A stretch of 64,000 bases of DNA. It comes from an uncultured Lachnospiraceae bacterium. GTDB taxonomy: Bacteria; Bacillota; Clostridia; Lachnospirales; Lachnospiraceae. Location of the stretch: contig CAJUBE010000023.1 in NCBI GenBank assembly GCA_910584725.1, forward strand, positions 1 through 64,000, read 5' to 3'. Of the stretch, positions 16,292-24,052 are shown one piece after another; the stretch's first letter is position 1; the number at the start of each line of letters is the position of its first letter. The position numbers and the translations under genes were made by a program. Below the pieces are notes generated by a model. That model was not told the origin of the DNA. It did no database searches and saw nothing but the letters and a program-made list of their open reading frames with translations.

Positions 16292-17083
16292 ATGGACATA
16301 GCGGGAATTTTGATGGCTACGGGGATTGTGGGAGCGGTCGGTCTGTTTGTGGGCTTGTTCCTCGGTGTGGCCGGAATTAAATTTAAGGTGGATGTGGACG
16401 AGCGGGAGGAGGCCATTCTGGGTGTTCTTCCCGGCAATAACTGCGGTGGCTGCGGCTATGCGGGGTGTTCCGGCTTGGCGGCCGCGATTGTGAAAGGCGA
16501 AGCACCGACAAACGCCTGTCCTGTGGGCGGCGAGAAGGTGGGCGCGCAGGTGGCGCAGATCATGGGCGTGGAGGCAGGAGAGAGCACGCGCATGGTGGCA
16601 TTTGTGAAATGCCGGGGTGACAAGGAGCGCACTCGCGTGGATTATGATTACACGGGTGTTCAGGACTGCGCGATGGCGGCATTTGTGCCGAACGGTGGGC
16701 CGAAAGCCTGCAACGACGGCTGTCTCGGTTTCGGGAACTGTGTAAAGGCCTGTCCGTTTGATGCGATCCATGTGGTGAACGGTGTGGCTGTGGTGGATAA
16801 AGAGGCATGTAAGGCATGCGGCAAGTGTGTGGCGGCGTGTCCGAAGCATTTGATCGAGCTGATTCCCTACGACGCGAAGCATGTGGTTGCCTGCAGCTCC
16901 AAGGAGAAGGGGCCTGTGACCATGAAGGCCTGCGACGTGGGCTGTATCGCCTGCCAGCTCTGTAAGAGGAACTGCCCGGCGGACGCGATTGTGATTGAGG
17001 ATTTCCACGCCATCATCGATCAGGAGAAATGTACCGGGTGTGGGACGTGTAAGGAGAAGTGCCCGAAGAAAGTCATCGTGTAG
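16292..17083 (+). CDS. rnfB: Rnf complex ferredoxin-oxidising subunit RnfB
   Basis: A 263-residue iron-sulfur protein that takes electrons from reduced ferredoxin. It has an N-terminal membrane helix (residues 4-28) and a 4Fe-4S domain, LPGNNCGGCGYAGCSGLAAAI. Further cysteine sets are CNDGCLGFGNCVKACP, CKACGKCVAACP, CDVGCIACQLCKRNCP and CTGCGTCKEKCP. The start at 16292 is set by GGAGG a few bases upstream; the in-frame ATG at 16235 falls within the repeat and is rejected. It is the last rnf gene in the usual clostridial order C-D-G-E-A-B. Confidence 0.95.
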   Translation: MDIAGILMATGIVGAVGLFVGLFLGVAGIKFKVDVDEREEAILGVLPGNNCGGCGYAGCSGLAAAIVKGEAPTNACPVGGEKVGAQVAQIMGVEAGESTRMVAFVKCRGDKERTRVDYDYTGVQDCAMAAFVPNGGPKACNDGCLGFGNCVKACPFDAIHVVNGVAVVDKEACKACGKCVAACPKHLIELIPYDAKHVVACSSKEKGPVTMKACDVGCIACQLCKRNCPADAIVIEDFHAIIDQEKCTGCGTCKEKCPKKVIV

Positions 17084-17104
17084 GAAGCAGGACGGAGGGG
17101 TAAG

Positions 17105-17311
17105 ATGAAAGCGACGAGAGCGTTTGTTGCAGGGCTGTGTCTCTCTGCCGGGGCGGCGGTTCATTTTTGTCTGGCATTTTTCGGGAACAGTGCCAGTCGG
17201 ATTTTGTGTGGCGGATTGTTTGCCGGGGCCGCGTTTTTGGCTTGGAGAGAGTGGAACAGAGAGAGGGCAGTAAGCTGCTCTGACATGGAGGAAACATGGA
17301 AGGACAGTTGA
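17105..17311 (+). CDS. Small two-helix membrane protein
   Basis: A 68-residue protein with two hydrophobic segments (residues 5-26 and 31-46) and a charged tail. GGAGGGG lies about 5 bases before the ATG. It starts 21 bases after rnfB and its end overlaps the kinase gene by 16 bases, so it bridges the Rnf operon and the signalling cluster. I do not recognise the family. The good ribosome site and overlap make it likely translated, but it could be an accessory of either neighbour. Confidence 0.55.
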   Translation: MKATRAFVAGLCLSAGAAVHFCLAFFGNSASRILCGGLFAGAAFLAWREWNRERAVSCSDMEETWKDS

Positions 17312-18606
17312 AAAGTGGGACGGTTCTCACTTCCGATAGCGGCAGCAAATATACAATAAAGCAGATGCTTGGGGCCGGCGGGCAGGGTGAAGTGTATTCG
17401 GTGGAGTCTGAAAATAAGCTGTATGCCTTGAAATGGTATTATAAGAACACTGCCACCAAAAACCAGAAGGAAATTCTTGACAATCTCATCCAGAGCGGTC
17501 CGCCGGACGCTTCTTTCCTGTGGCCGCAGGATATGATTTTCCGTGTCTTTGGGGAATCTTTCGGCTACATTATGCCGCTTCGCCCGAAGAATTACAGAAG
17601 CATTGTGGATATGATGAAGCGAAAGGCGGAGCCTTCCTTCTACTGTCTGTGCAGGGCGGCTTATCATCTGACCAGAGGGTACAATGCGCTGCACGGAAAG
17701 GGTTACAGCTACCGGGATATCTCTTTTGGCAATGTCTTTTTTGATCCCGATACGGGGGATGTTCTAATTTGCGATAACGATAACGTTTCTTATAACGGGG
17801 CGAAGACCGGCGTGTACGGGACACCCCGCTTTATGGCGCCCGAAATTGTGACAGGAAAGGCGAAGCCCTCCCGGAATACCGACCTTTTTTCCCTGGCGGT
17901 GTTGCTTTTCTATATGTTTATGTTGAATCACCCGTTGGAGGGCAGGCGGGAGGCGCGGATCAAATGCATGGACATTCATGCCATGAATATGTTGTATGGA
18001 ACCGACCCGCTGTTTATTTTTGACCCGGATAACAAGGACAATAGGCCCCTTGCAGGGTATCAGGACAATGCCATGATTTTCTGGGATCTGTATCCGCAGC
18101 AGCTTCGGGATTTGTTTACCACGTCCTTTACCGTGGGGCTTGCGCAGCCAAACCGACGGATTACGGAGGGTAAGTGGATGGAAACCTTTGCGAACCTCAT
18201 GTCCGGCATTATGCCCTGTCTAAACTGCGGATGCGAGGTGTTTTACGATGCGCAGAAGGAAGCGGACGGCGCGGCGCACATCTGTTGGGGTTGCCAGAAG
18301 ACAGTGCCTGTTCCGCCAAAGCTCATAATCGGCAAGAGCACGGTGCTGCTTATGTCAAACACGAAGCTGTATAAGCACCATATAGAGGGAAACTATGATA
18401 TGGAGACAAAGGTTGGCGAGGTGGTGCAGAATCCGGACAACCCGAAACAGTGGGGAATGAAAAATCTGTCCGGCGATAACTGGACGTACATCAAGGCGGA
18501 CGGTACGCAGGTTCCCGTGCCGCAGGGCCGTTCGGCGGCGATTGTCAGAGGCGCGAAGATTGACTTCGGGCAGATGACGGGAGAATTTCATTCCTGCGGG
18601 CAATGA
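17296..18606 (+). CDS. Eukaryote-like protein kinase with zinc ribbon and FHA-like tail
   Basis: A 436-residue protein. The kinase domain (about residues 20-270) has the Gly-rich loop LGAGGQGEVYSV, the ATP lysine in LYALKW (K46), the catalytic loop YSYRDISFGNVFF (YRD in place of HRD) and a metal loop CDNDN in place of DFG, then FMAPEI. All catalytic acidic residues are present, so it is probably active. A zinc ribbon follows: CLNCGC and, about 25 residues later, CWGC. The tail (about 345-430), with NPDNPKQWGMKNLSGDNWTYIKADG, resembles a degenerate FHA domain, which reads phosphothreonine. GGAGG lies 4 bases before the ATG. It heads the LRR, vWA, PP2C and TerY-C-like genes downstream; kinase, phosphatase and TerY together are known as the TerY-P triad. 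Confidence 0.8.
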   Translation: MEGQLKSGTVLTSDSGSKYTIKQMLGAGGQGEVYSVESENKLYALKWYYKNTATKNQKEILDNLIQSGPPDASFLWPQDMIFRVFGESFGYIMPLRPKNYRSIVDMMKRKAEPSFYCLCRAAYHLTRGYNALHGKGYSYRDISFGNVFFDPDTGDVLICDNDNVSYNGAKTGVYGTPRFMAPEIVTGKAKPSRNTDLFSLAVLLFYMFMLNHPLEGRREARIKCMDIHAMNMLYGTDPLFIFDPDNKDNRPLAGYQDNAMIFWDLYPQQLRDLFTTSFTVGLAQPNRRITEGKWMETFANLMSGIMPCLNCGCEVFYDAQKEADGAAHICWGCQKTVPVPPKLIIGKSTVLLMSNTKLYKHHIEGNYDMETKVGEVVQNPDNPKQWGMKNLSGDNWTYIKADGTQVPVPQGRSAAIVRGAKIDFGQMTGEFHSCGQ

Positions 18607-18691
18607 TCCGCGGATGGGAAGTTTCATAACCACATCGGCGCCTTTTGCAGAAAGGCGGACTATAATAATGAGAGCGTTTTATTGAGGGGCA

Positions 18692-19885
18692 ATGATAACA
18701 GGTATGGAAGACGATAAGATTTTGGCGGGCATGGTACGTGATTATCCCGACGCGCTTTCCGACAGAAAGAGACTGCAGGCTCTTCTCATGGATTTTTTTC
18801 CACAGGACAGGCGGAAGAGAAATCTATTATTGATTGTATTTGACGACGGCATTGTGGATGAAATGAAGGGACTTTCCCATTGTGATAAAATGTCGCTGCA
18901 CCGGTTTGTCAGATCCATTGAGACGGGATATGATATCCGCACGAAAAGCGCAGAGGCTGCCGTTATGGCATGGGCAAGGGCGATGGGATTGTCAATGGAA
19001 GAAAAAGACGGCCCGGAAGATGGGAGGAGCGCTCCCGCACGCGCGCAGGAGGCCTCTCCCTCTTCGAAAAAGGAGTGGGAACCCTGCGAGAGCGACAGCC
19101 TGTATGAATACGAAGAAACGTCAAGGGGGCTGCGCATTCTCAAGTATGTGGATTTCGATGAGCCGGTGGTGGTGATTCCCAATGTCATTGAGGGGAAAAA
19201 AGTGATTGCGGTCGGCAATTACGCCTTCAAGGGCTGTGTGGGAATCGAGAAGGTCATTGTCTCCGAGGGCATTGAAATTTTGGGAAACGGCGTTTTTTTG
19301 AACTGTAGAGGATTAAAGGAGGTATCGCTGCCGACGTCTCTGCGGGGCATTGGCAGTACGGACGCGACGGGCTGTCCCAAAATCCTTGGCAGCGAGATCA
19401 AATATGAGGGCGCATTTGAGTACAGCGGGCTGGAATCCGTTACAGTGCCGGAGCGTGTAAAATATATCGGGGAGAACAGTTTTGCCGGCTGCGGGCAGCT
19501 GAAACGGGTGGTACTGCCCGACAAATTGAAGGAAATCAAAGAAAATACGTTCCGCTGGTGTAAAAGTCTGCGGGAAGTGACGTTCCCCGGGGAGCTGGAT
19601 GTAGTACGAATATCGGCGTTTGAAGGTTGTGTCACTTTGCGGACGGTTGACATTCCGGAAGGGGTGACCGCTATTGAGGAGGGTGCCTTTGCGGGATGTA
19701 AAAGTCTGGAAAGCATTTATATACCGGATTCCGTGGTGGAGATCGGCGGTGGAAAAGGGACAGGCTTTTTGAAGACGTTCGGAGAATCTGACGAGCGGCA
19801 TGAGAATTTTACGATCCGCTGTAATTTGGGCTCTTACGCGATGCAGTATGCAAGGGCACAACAGATCAGATGTGTACAAGCATAG
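18692..19885 (+). CDS. BspA-type leucine-rich-repeat protein with N-terminal adaptor domain
   Basis: A 397-residue cytoplasmic protein without signal peptide. Residues 1-100 form a helical module (KRNLLLIVFDDGIVDEMKG, then AAVMAWARAMGLSM) of a kind that recurs at the ends of clostridial signalling proteins and may mediate recruitment; I cannot name it with certainty. Residues 170-375 are tandem LRR_5 units such as VGNYAFKGCVGIEKVIVSEGIE and IEEGAFAGCKSLESIYIPDSV. Unlike most BspA proteins it is not secreted, which fits an intracellular scaffold for the kinase/phosphatase cluster. The start is uncertain: ATG at 18692 is close behind GAGGGG, and another in-frame ATG is at 18704. Confidence 0.75.
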   Translation: MITGMEDDKILAGMVRDYPDALSDRKRLQALLMDFFPQDRRKRNLLLIVFDDGIVDEMKGLSHCDKMSLHRFVRSIETGYDIRTKSAEAAVMAWARAMGLSMEEKDGPEDGRSAPARAQEASPSSKKEWEPCESDSLYEYEETSRGLRILKYVDFDEPVVVIPNVIEGKKVIAVGNYAFKGCVGIEKVIVSEGIEILGNGVFLNCRGLKEVSLPTSLRGIGSTDATGCPKILGSEIKYEGAFEYSGLESVTVPERVKYIGENSFAGCGQLKRVVLPDKLKEIKENTFRWCKSLREVTFPGELDVVRISAFEGCVTLRTVDIPEGVTAIEEGAFAGCKSLESIYIPDSVVEIGGGKGTGFLKTFGESDERHENFTIRCNLGSYAMQYARAQQIRCVQA

Positions 19886-20020
19886 AGTGAAAAGAACTTC
19901 TAAAGCTCAGCAGCATAGGCTGCTTCGCTAAGAAGTTCTATGTTTCACTCAGGAGAATGCCTAAAAAGCGGCATTCTCCGCATTGATTTGAGTCACAGCT
20001 AAGCTGTGACATGGCGGTTA
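19885..20020 (+). repeat. Modular palindromic repeat, copy H1
   Basis: The outer arms are GAGTGAAA/TTTCACTC, and the middle arms AGAACTTCT/AGAAGTTCT differ from other copies on both sides so that pairing is kept. Hairpin 2 is at 19952-19979 and hairpin 3 (GTCACAGCT-A-AGCTGTGAC) at 19992-20010, followed by ATGGCGGTTA. The first base is the last base of the LRR gene stop codon. Confidence 0.9.
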
Positions 20021-20128
20021 GAGTGAAAAGAACTTCTAAAGCTCGACAGCAGAGGCTGTCTCGCTAAGAAGTTCTATGTTTCACTCAGGAGAATGCCTGA
20101 AAAGCGGCATTCTCCGCACGGATTTGAG
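20021..20128 (+). repeat. Modular palindromic repeat, copy H2
   Basis: A second tandem unit, nearly identical to H1 including AGAACTTCT/AGAAGTTCT, but with the inner stem GACAGC/GCTGTC in place of CAGCAGC/GCTGCTT. Hairpin 2 is at 20088-20115. Together H1 and H2 fill the gap before the vWA gene. Confidence 0.9.
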
Positions 20129-20162
20129 AACTGTGAAATGGATTTTGAGATAAGGAGGAACG

Positions 20163-20879
20163 ATGATGGGAGAGATGAAAAGACCAGGAGGAGAACTGGC
20201 GAGCAGGCCACTTCACTTTTTCTGGATCGTAGACTGCTCCGGTTCCATGTACGGGGAGAAGATCGGCACGGTGAATCACGCCATCCAGTCCACCATCCCG
20301 GAGATGGTGTCAGCGGCGGAAAATAACCCGAACGCGCAGTTAATGATACGGACGTTGAAATTTTCTACAGGGGCTTCCTGGGTGACGAGCAATCCGGTCA
20401 AAGTGGAAGATTTTGCTTGGGATGATCTGGAGGCCGTCGGTGTGACGGATTTGGGCAAGGCATTTGAGCTTCTGGCGGCGCAGCTCACGATTCCGCCCAT
20501 GTCAGACAGGGCGCTTCCGCCGGTGCTTGTGCTTTTGTCTGACGGACAGCCGACGGACGACTACAAAAAGGCGCTTGCGGAGCTAAAGAAACTGCCCTGG
20601 GGCAAAAAGGCAGTCAAGATTGCCATCTCCATCGGGCAGGATGCGGACGATGCAGTTTTAGAAGAATTCACGGGAAATAAGGAGCTGGTGTTGCAAGCAA
20701 ACAATGCGGCGGCTCTCACCAAGATGATCAAATGGGCATCCACGGCGGCATCTCTGGTTTCTGCGCCTGCAAGCATCGCGGCGGATGCGGCGGGACAGGA
20801 TGGAGATGCGCCGGTCATTGTCGATATGGGCGGCAGGATTCCCGATCTGGATGATATTCAGGAAGGGGACGTCTGGTAA
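20163..20879 (+). CDS. TerY-like von Willebrand factor A domain protein
   Basis: A 238-residue protein. The metal-ion-dependent adhesion site is complete: DCSGSMYG at residues 24-31 (DxSxS), the threonine of GVTDLGKAFELL and LSDGQPTDDYKKAL. This compact cytoplasmic vWA form matches TerY-type proteins of tellurite-resistance and related stress systems. The last 40 residues are Ala/Asp-rich without a zinc motif, and the TerY-C-type metal-binding domain is encoded separately at 21971. AAGGAGG precedes the ATG. The kinase lies upstream and the PP2C gene downstream. Confidence 0.82.
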   Translation: MMGEMKRPGGELASRPLHFFWIVDCSGSMYGEKIGTVNHAIQSTIPEMVSAAENNPNAQLMIRTLKFSTGASWVTSNPVKVEDFAWDDLEAVGVTDLGKAFELLAAQLTIPPMSDRALPPVLVLLSDGQPTDDYKKALAELKKLPWGKKAVKIAISIGQDADDAVLEEFTGNKELVLQANNAAALTKMIKWASTAASLVSAPASIAADAAGQDGDAPVIVDMGGRIPDLDDIQEGDVW

Positions 20880-20972
20880 CGTGAAAAGTACTTCTAAAAC
20901 TCAGCAGCAAAGGCCGCTTCGTTAAGAAGTACTAAGTTTCACGTAAGAGAATGCCTGAGATGCGGCATTTTC
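20879..20972 (+). repeat. Modular palindromic repeat, copy I
   Basis: The outer arms are ACGTGAAA/TTTCACGT and the middle arms AGTACTTCT/AGAAGTACT, with a CAGCAGC...GCCGCTTC inner loop. Hairpin 2 (20947-20972) has one changed base in the right arm. The left arm overlaps the vWA gene stop codon. Confidence 0.9.
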
Positions 20973-21013
20973 CGCATGTGATGGAATTTGAACCTGATGA
21001 AAGGGTGTTGTAT

Positions 21014-21841
21014 ATGATGCAGATATTCGGAGCTTCCGTGCAGGGCGCATCTCATATACGGAGCGGCAAGGAGTGTCAGGACAGTCTGAAAAAGGTGGTA
21101 AAGGATTCCGGCGCGGTGATTCTTTCGGTGGCGGACGGGCATGGCAGCGATTCCTGTCCTTACAGCAAGACAGGCTCCTTTACGGCTGTCAATGTATTCT
21201 GTAAAATCATGGGAGATTATCTGGACACATATGCCGGGCAGCCGGAAATGCTTTTTACCTTTTTGAAGCGGGAGGGCGACACCAAGATCGCGCAAGAGAT
21301 AGACGCGGAGTGGAAACGCAGGATTTTGCGACTGCATAACAGAAGTAAACGGGAAATCCCTCTGAACGCAGATGGCGGGAGTGACAGTGGAGCGATTTAC
21401 AGACTTTACGGGAGCACACTGCTCGGTCTGGTCATTACGGAGGATTTTCTCTTTGCGTTTCAGCTTGGGGACGGGGATATCGTAAAAGTGTCCGAATCCG
21501 GCGTGTACAGTGTCATTGAGGCGGATAAGATTCTCGGTACGGAAACCCATTCGCTCAGCAAGGCGGAAGCATGGAAGAAAGCCATTACACTGATTCGGAG
21601 GCGGGAAGAAAACGAGCAGCTGCCCGTTATGTACATGCTTTCCACGGACGGGCTTTCCAACAGTTATAAAAATGACGAGGAATTTCAAAAGACCTGCATG
21701 GACTACTGTGTCCTTCTTAAAGAGCACGGTGTGAAAGCGGTGTCCGACCAGTTGAAAACATGGCTGCAGGAGACAAGCGAGATGGGGAGCGGCGATGATA
21801 TCACGGCGTTGTTTTTCTATGAAGCGGCGCAGGGGCGGTAA
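21014..21841 (+). CDS. PP2C-type protein serine/threonine phosphatase
   Basis: A 275-residue PP2C phosphatase. Metal-binding and family motifs occur in order: SGKECQDS, VILSVADGHGSD, YGSTLLGLVI, FQLGDGDIV, MYMLSTDGLSNS and GSGDDITALFF. The aspartates needed for the two-metal centre are present. It would reverse the phosphorylation made by the kinase at 17296. The ATG at 21014 has AAAGGGTG about 8 bases upstream; in-frame ATGs at 20951 (in the repeat) and 20981 are less likely. The short genes around it on the same strand suggest one signalling operon. Confidence 0.85.
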   Translation: MMQIFGASVQGASHIRSGKECQDSLKKVVKDSGAVILSVADGHGSDSCPYSKTGSFTAVNVFCKIMGDYLDTYAGQPEMLFTFLKREGDTKIAQEIDAEWKRRILRLHNRSKREIPLNADGGSDSGAIYRLYGSTLLGLVITEDFLFAFQLGDGDIVKVSESGVYSVIEADKILGTETHSLSKAEAWKKAITLIRRREENEQLPVMYMLSTDGLSNSYKNDEEFQKTCMDYCVLLKEHGVKAVSDQLKTWLQETSEMGSGDDITALFFYEAAQGR

Positions 21842-21970
21842 CCGATATTCCCGAAGCAGATTTGCCTGACGGATAGGGCGGCATAAAATTTTTGATTGCA
21901 GTAAACGGTTTTGACATGGAGAAATAAGGATTGTAAAGTTTATGACTTATAAAAGCGGAAGGCGGTAAAG

Positions 21971-22318
21971 ATGGAAGCGCGCATTGCTCTGTGTAAGTGT
22001 AAAGAAGGCGGAAATATATATGGCGTCCGTTTTGAGAAGACGGGTGACGGATGGAAATATACATGGGCGTTTCCCGTGAAGGAGGCGGCTGCGAAGCGGG
22101 AGCATTACGACGAGACAAAGATTGTCGGGCAGATTTTTCCTGACAATGGTTATCCGGGCTGCCCTTATTGCGGGACGAAAGATTTCGTGGTCTGTAACTG
22201 CGGAAAACTGAACTGCCATAACGGGAATGAAACCCATTTTACGTGCAACTGGTGCGGGCTGTCGGGGACGCTTGGCAGCTATGATGGGGCGGGATTCGGC
22301 TCCGGGGGAGATATATAA
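21971..22318 (+). CDS. Free-standing TerY-C-like metal-binding protein
   Basis: A 115-residue protein rich in paired cysteines: CPYCG near residue 63, CNCGKLNCHNG near 76 and CNWCGLSG near 93, with a His in the last group. This arrangement resembles the metal-binding domain that is fused to the C-terminus of many TerY proteins. Here it is a separate gene 130 bases after the PP2C gene, while the vWA protein lacks it, suggesting the domain has been split off and acts in trans. The N-terminal half (about 50 residues) is a small beta-rich segment of unknown role. The assignment rests on the cysteine pattern and context. Confidence 0.65.
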   Translation: MEARIALCKCKEGGNIYGVRFEKTGDGWKYTWAFPVKEAAAKREHYDETKIVGQIFPDNGYPGCPYCGTKDFVVCNCGKLNCHNGNETHFTCNWCGLSGTLGSYDGAGFGSGGDI

Positions 22319-22445
22319 TATATTGTCATGTCTGTCGGATTATTTGGTTATTCAGGAGATGAAGAAGTCTGGGCACAAAAAATGACAATTACTTATAGGG
22401 AATGTTCAAATAGGCATAAAACAAAGGAAGGGAGAATAGAACAGG

Positions 22446-23471
22446 ATGCAGACAGTAAAACTCGGAAAGACAGGAATTGAGACAAACAAGAACGCGTTCG
22501 GCGCGCTGCCGATCCAGCGGATCAGCGACGAGGAGGCGGTGAAGCTTCTGCGCAAGGCTTACGAGAACGGCATAACTTTTTTTGATACGGCGCGGGCGTA
22601 CTCGGACAGCGAGCATAAGGTAGGGCTGGCATTTGAGGGGATGCGCGAGAAGGTGATTATCGCCACCAAGACGGGGGCGCAGAACGCGGAAGGGTTCTGG
22701 AAGGACTTGGAGACAAGCCTGTCCAATCTGAAAACCGATTATATTGATATTTACCAGTTCCACAATCCGGCTTTCTGCCCGAAGCCGGGGGATGAGAGCG
22801 GACTGTACGACGCGGCCTTGCAGGCGAAGGAACAGGGAAAGATCCGGCATATCGGTATCACGAACCACCGTCTTGCGGTGGCGCATGAGGCAGTTGAGAG
22901 CGGACTCTATGAGACGCTGCAGTTCCCCTTCTGTTATCTGGCTACGGACAAGGATATTGAGCTGGTGGAAAAGTGCAAGGCGGCGGACATGGGTTTTATC
23001 GCCATGAAAGCGCTCTCCGGCGGGCTGATCACTAACTCGGCGGCGGCTTACGCGTATCTGGCGCAGTACGATAACGTGCTGCCCATCTGGGGCGTGCAGC
23101 GGGAGGCGGAACTTGACGAGTTTCTCTCTTACATAGACAACCCGCCCGCTATGACGGAAGAAATCAAAGCGTTGATTGAAAAGGACAGGGCGGAGCTTCT
23201 GGGCGAGTTCTGCCGTGGTTGCGGTTACTGTATGCCCTGCCCTGTGGGGATTGAGATCAGCATGTGCGCGAGAATGTCATTGCTCCTTCGCAGGGCGCCC
23301 TCCGCTGATTTTCTGGGAGACGTATGGCAGGAGAAGATGGGTAAGATTGAGCAATGCCTGCATTGTAACCAGTGTAAGGGAAAATGCCCATATGGGCTGG
23401 ACACCCCTTCGCTTCTTGCGAAGAATCTGGAGGATTACAAAAATGTGCTGGCGGGGAAGGCCAGTGTATAG
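22446..23471 (+). CDS. Aldo/keto reductase with C-terminal 4Fe-4S ferredoxin domain
   Basis: A 341-residue protein. The barrel domain has GITFFDTARAYSDSEHKVG (catalytic Asp and Tyr), VIIATKTGAQ (Lys) and YIDIYQFHNPAF (His). After residue 255 come two cysteine motifs, CRGCGYCMPCPVGI and CLHCNQCKGKCPYGLD, able to bind two 4Fe-4S clusters. This architecture is common in clostridia, where such enzymes are thought to link ferredoxin-type electrons with carbonyl reduction; the substrate is unknown. Its end overlaps the next gene by 8 bases. Confidence 0.88.
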   Translation: MQTVKLGKTGIETNKNAFGALPIQRISDEEAVKLLRKAYENGITFFDTARAYSDSEHKVGLAFEGMREKVIIATKTGAQNAEGFWKDLETSLSNLKTDYIDIYQFHNPAFCPKPGDESGLYDAALQAKEQGKIRHIGITNHRLAVAHEAVESGLYETLQFPFCYLATDKDIELVEKCKAADMGFIAMKALSGGLITNSAAAYAYLAQYDNVLPIWGVQREAELDEFLSYIDNPPAMTEEIKALIEKDRAELLGEFCRGCGYCMPCPVGIEISMCARMSLLLRRAPSADFLGDVWQEKMGKIEQCLHCNQCKGKCPYGLDTPSLLAKNLEDYKNVLAGKASV

Positions 23472-24051
23472 GAGACGACAGATAGGAAAGATACTCAGCA
23501 CAGTGGTTCTTGTGCTGGGTGTCTTGTTTTTCGTACTGATTGTGGACGGGCTTGCCTTTCTGGGGATGAAGTATGTGTTTCATCTGGATTTTACGCAGGA
23601 CTACCGGCAGGTGGATGAGATCGGGCAGCTTCGGTTCTGGGACGGTTGGAGCGGAAAGGTTTACATAAGATACCCGTTTGGCTTACGCCCCATAGAAAAG
23701 CGGGAGGATGTTCCCAAGCAGGAGAAACCGGCGCCTTTCTGGCTGGATACGACTATTTATGACGTTGCGGATTCCGGCGGGCTTGTGGCATGGTATGACT
23801 GGAGAGAAAGTAAAATTTTTCTCGGAAGTGCGGATGGCGAGGTCAGCGAGTCCTTTGACGTGGCGTATGACGCAAAGAAGCTTGCCTTTTCGCCGGATGG
23901 CAGATATCTGCTCGTCTATGAGATTGACTATAGGGGAGAAATCACGGATGACGAGTATTGCTATTACCGCGTGATTGCTCTGGAGGATGGGACGCAGTAT
24001 ACGGTTTATGCCGGGTACCGGGAGTGGTTCCGGGTGTATTGGGCGGAGTGA
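23464..24051 (+). CDS. Membrane-anchored beta-propeller-like fragment protein, GTG start
   Basis: A 195-residue protein starting with GTG at 23464, with GGGGAAGG just upstream and an 8-base overlap with the reductase gene. The longer open frame reaching back to 23176 is a shadow of the reductase. Residues 7-32 form one membrane helix. The outside part includes KLAFSPDGRYLLVYEID, a TolB/WD40-type strand signature, so it may be a single-blade sensor-like domain. No enzyme motif is visible. The coupling suggests it works with the reductase, but the function is unknown. Confidence 0.65.
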   Translation: MYRRRQIGKILSTVVLVLGVLFFVLIVDGLAFLGMKYVFHLDFTQDYRQVDEIGQLRFWDGWSGKVYIRYPFGLRPIEKREDVPKQEKPAPFWLDTTIYDVADSGGLVAWYDWRESKIFLGSADGEVSESFDVAYDAKKLAFSPDGRYLLVYEIDYRGEITDDEYCYYRVIALEDGTQYTVYAGYREWFRVYWAE

Positions 24052-24052
24052 G

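Noticed and set aside
16247..17164. Minus-strand frame of 305 codons opposite rnfB
   Set aside because: It is the antisense shadow of the cysteine-rich RnfB.
4218..20972. Repeats considered as a CRISPR array
   Set aside because: Units are scattered between genes rather than regularly spaced, there are no unique spacers of equal length and no cas genes are nearby.
23176..23463. Extension of the propeller-like gene into the reductase gene
   Set aside because: The sequence there codes for the ferredoxin domain of the aldo/keto reductase in another frame; GTG at 23464 has a good ribosome site.
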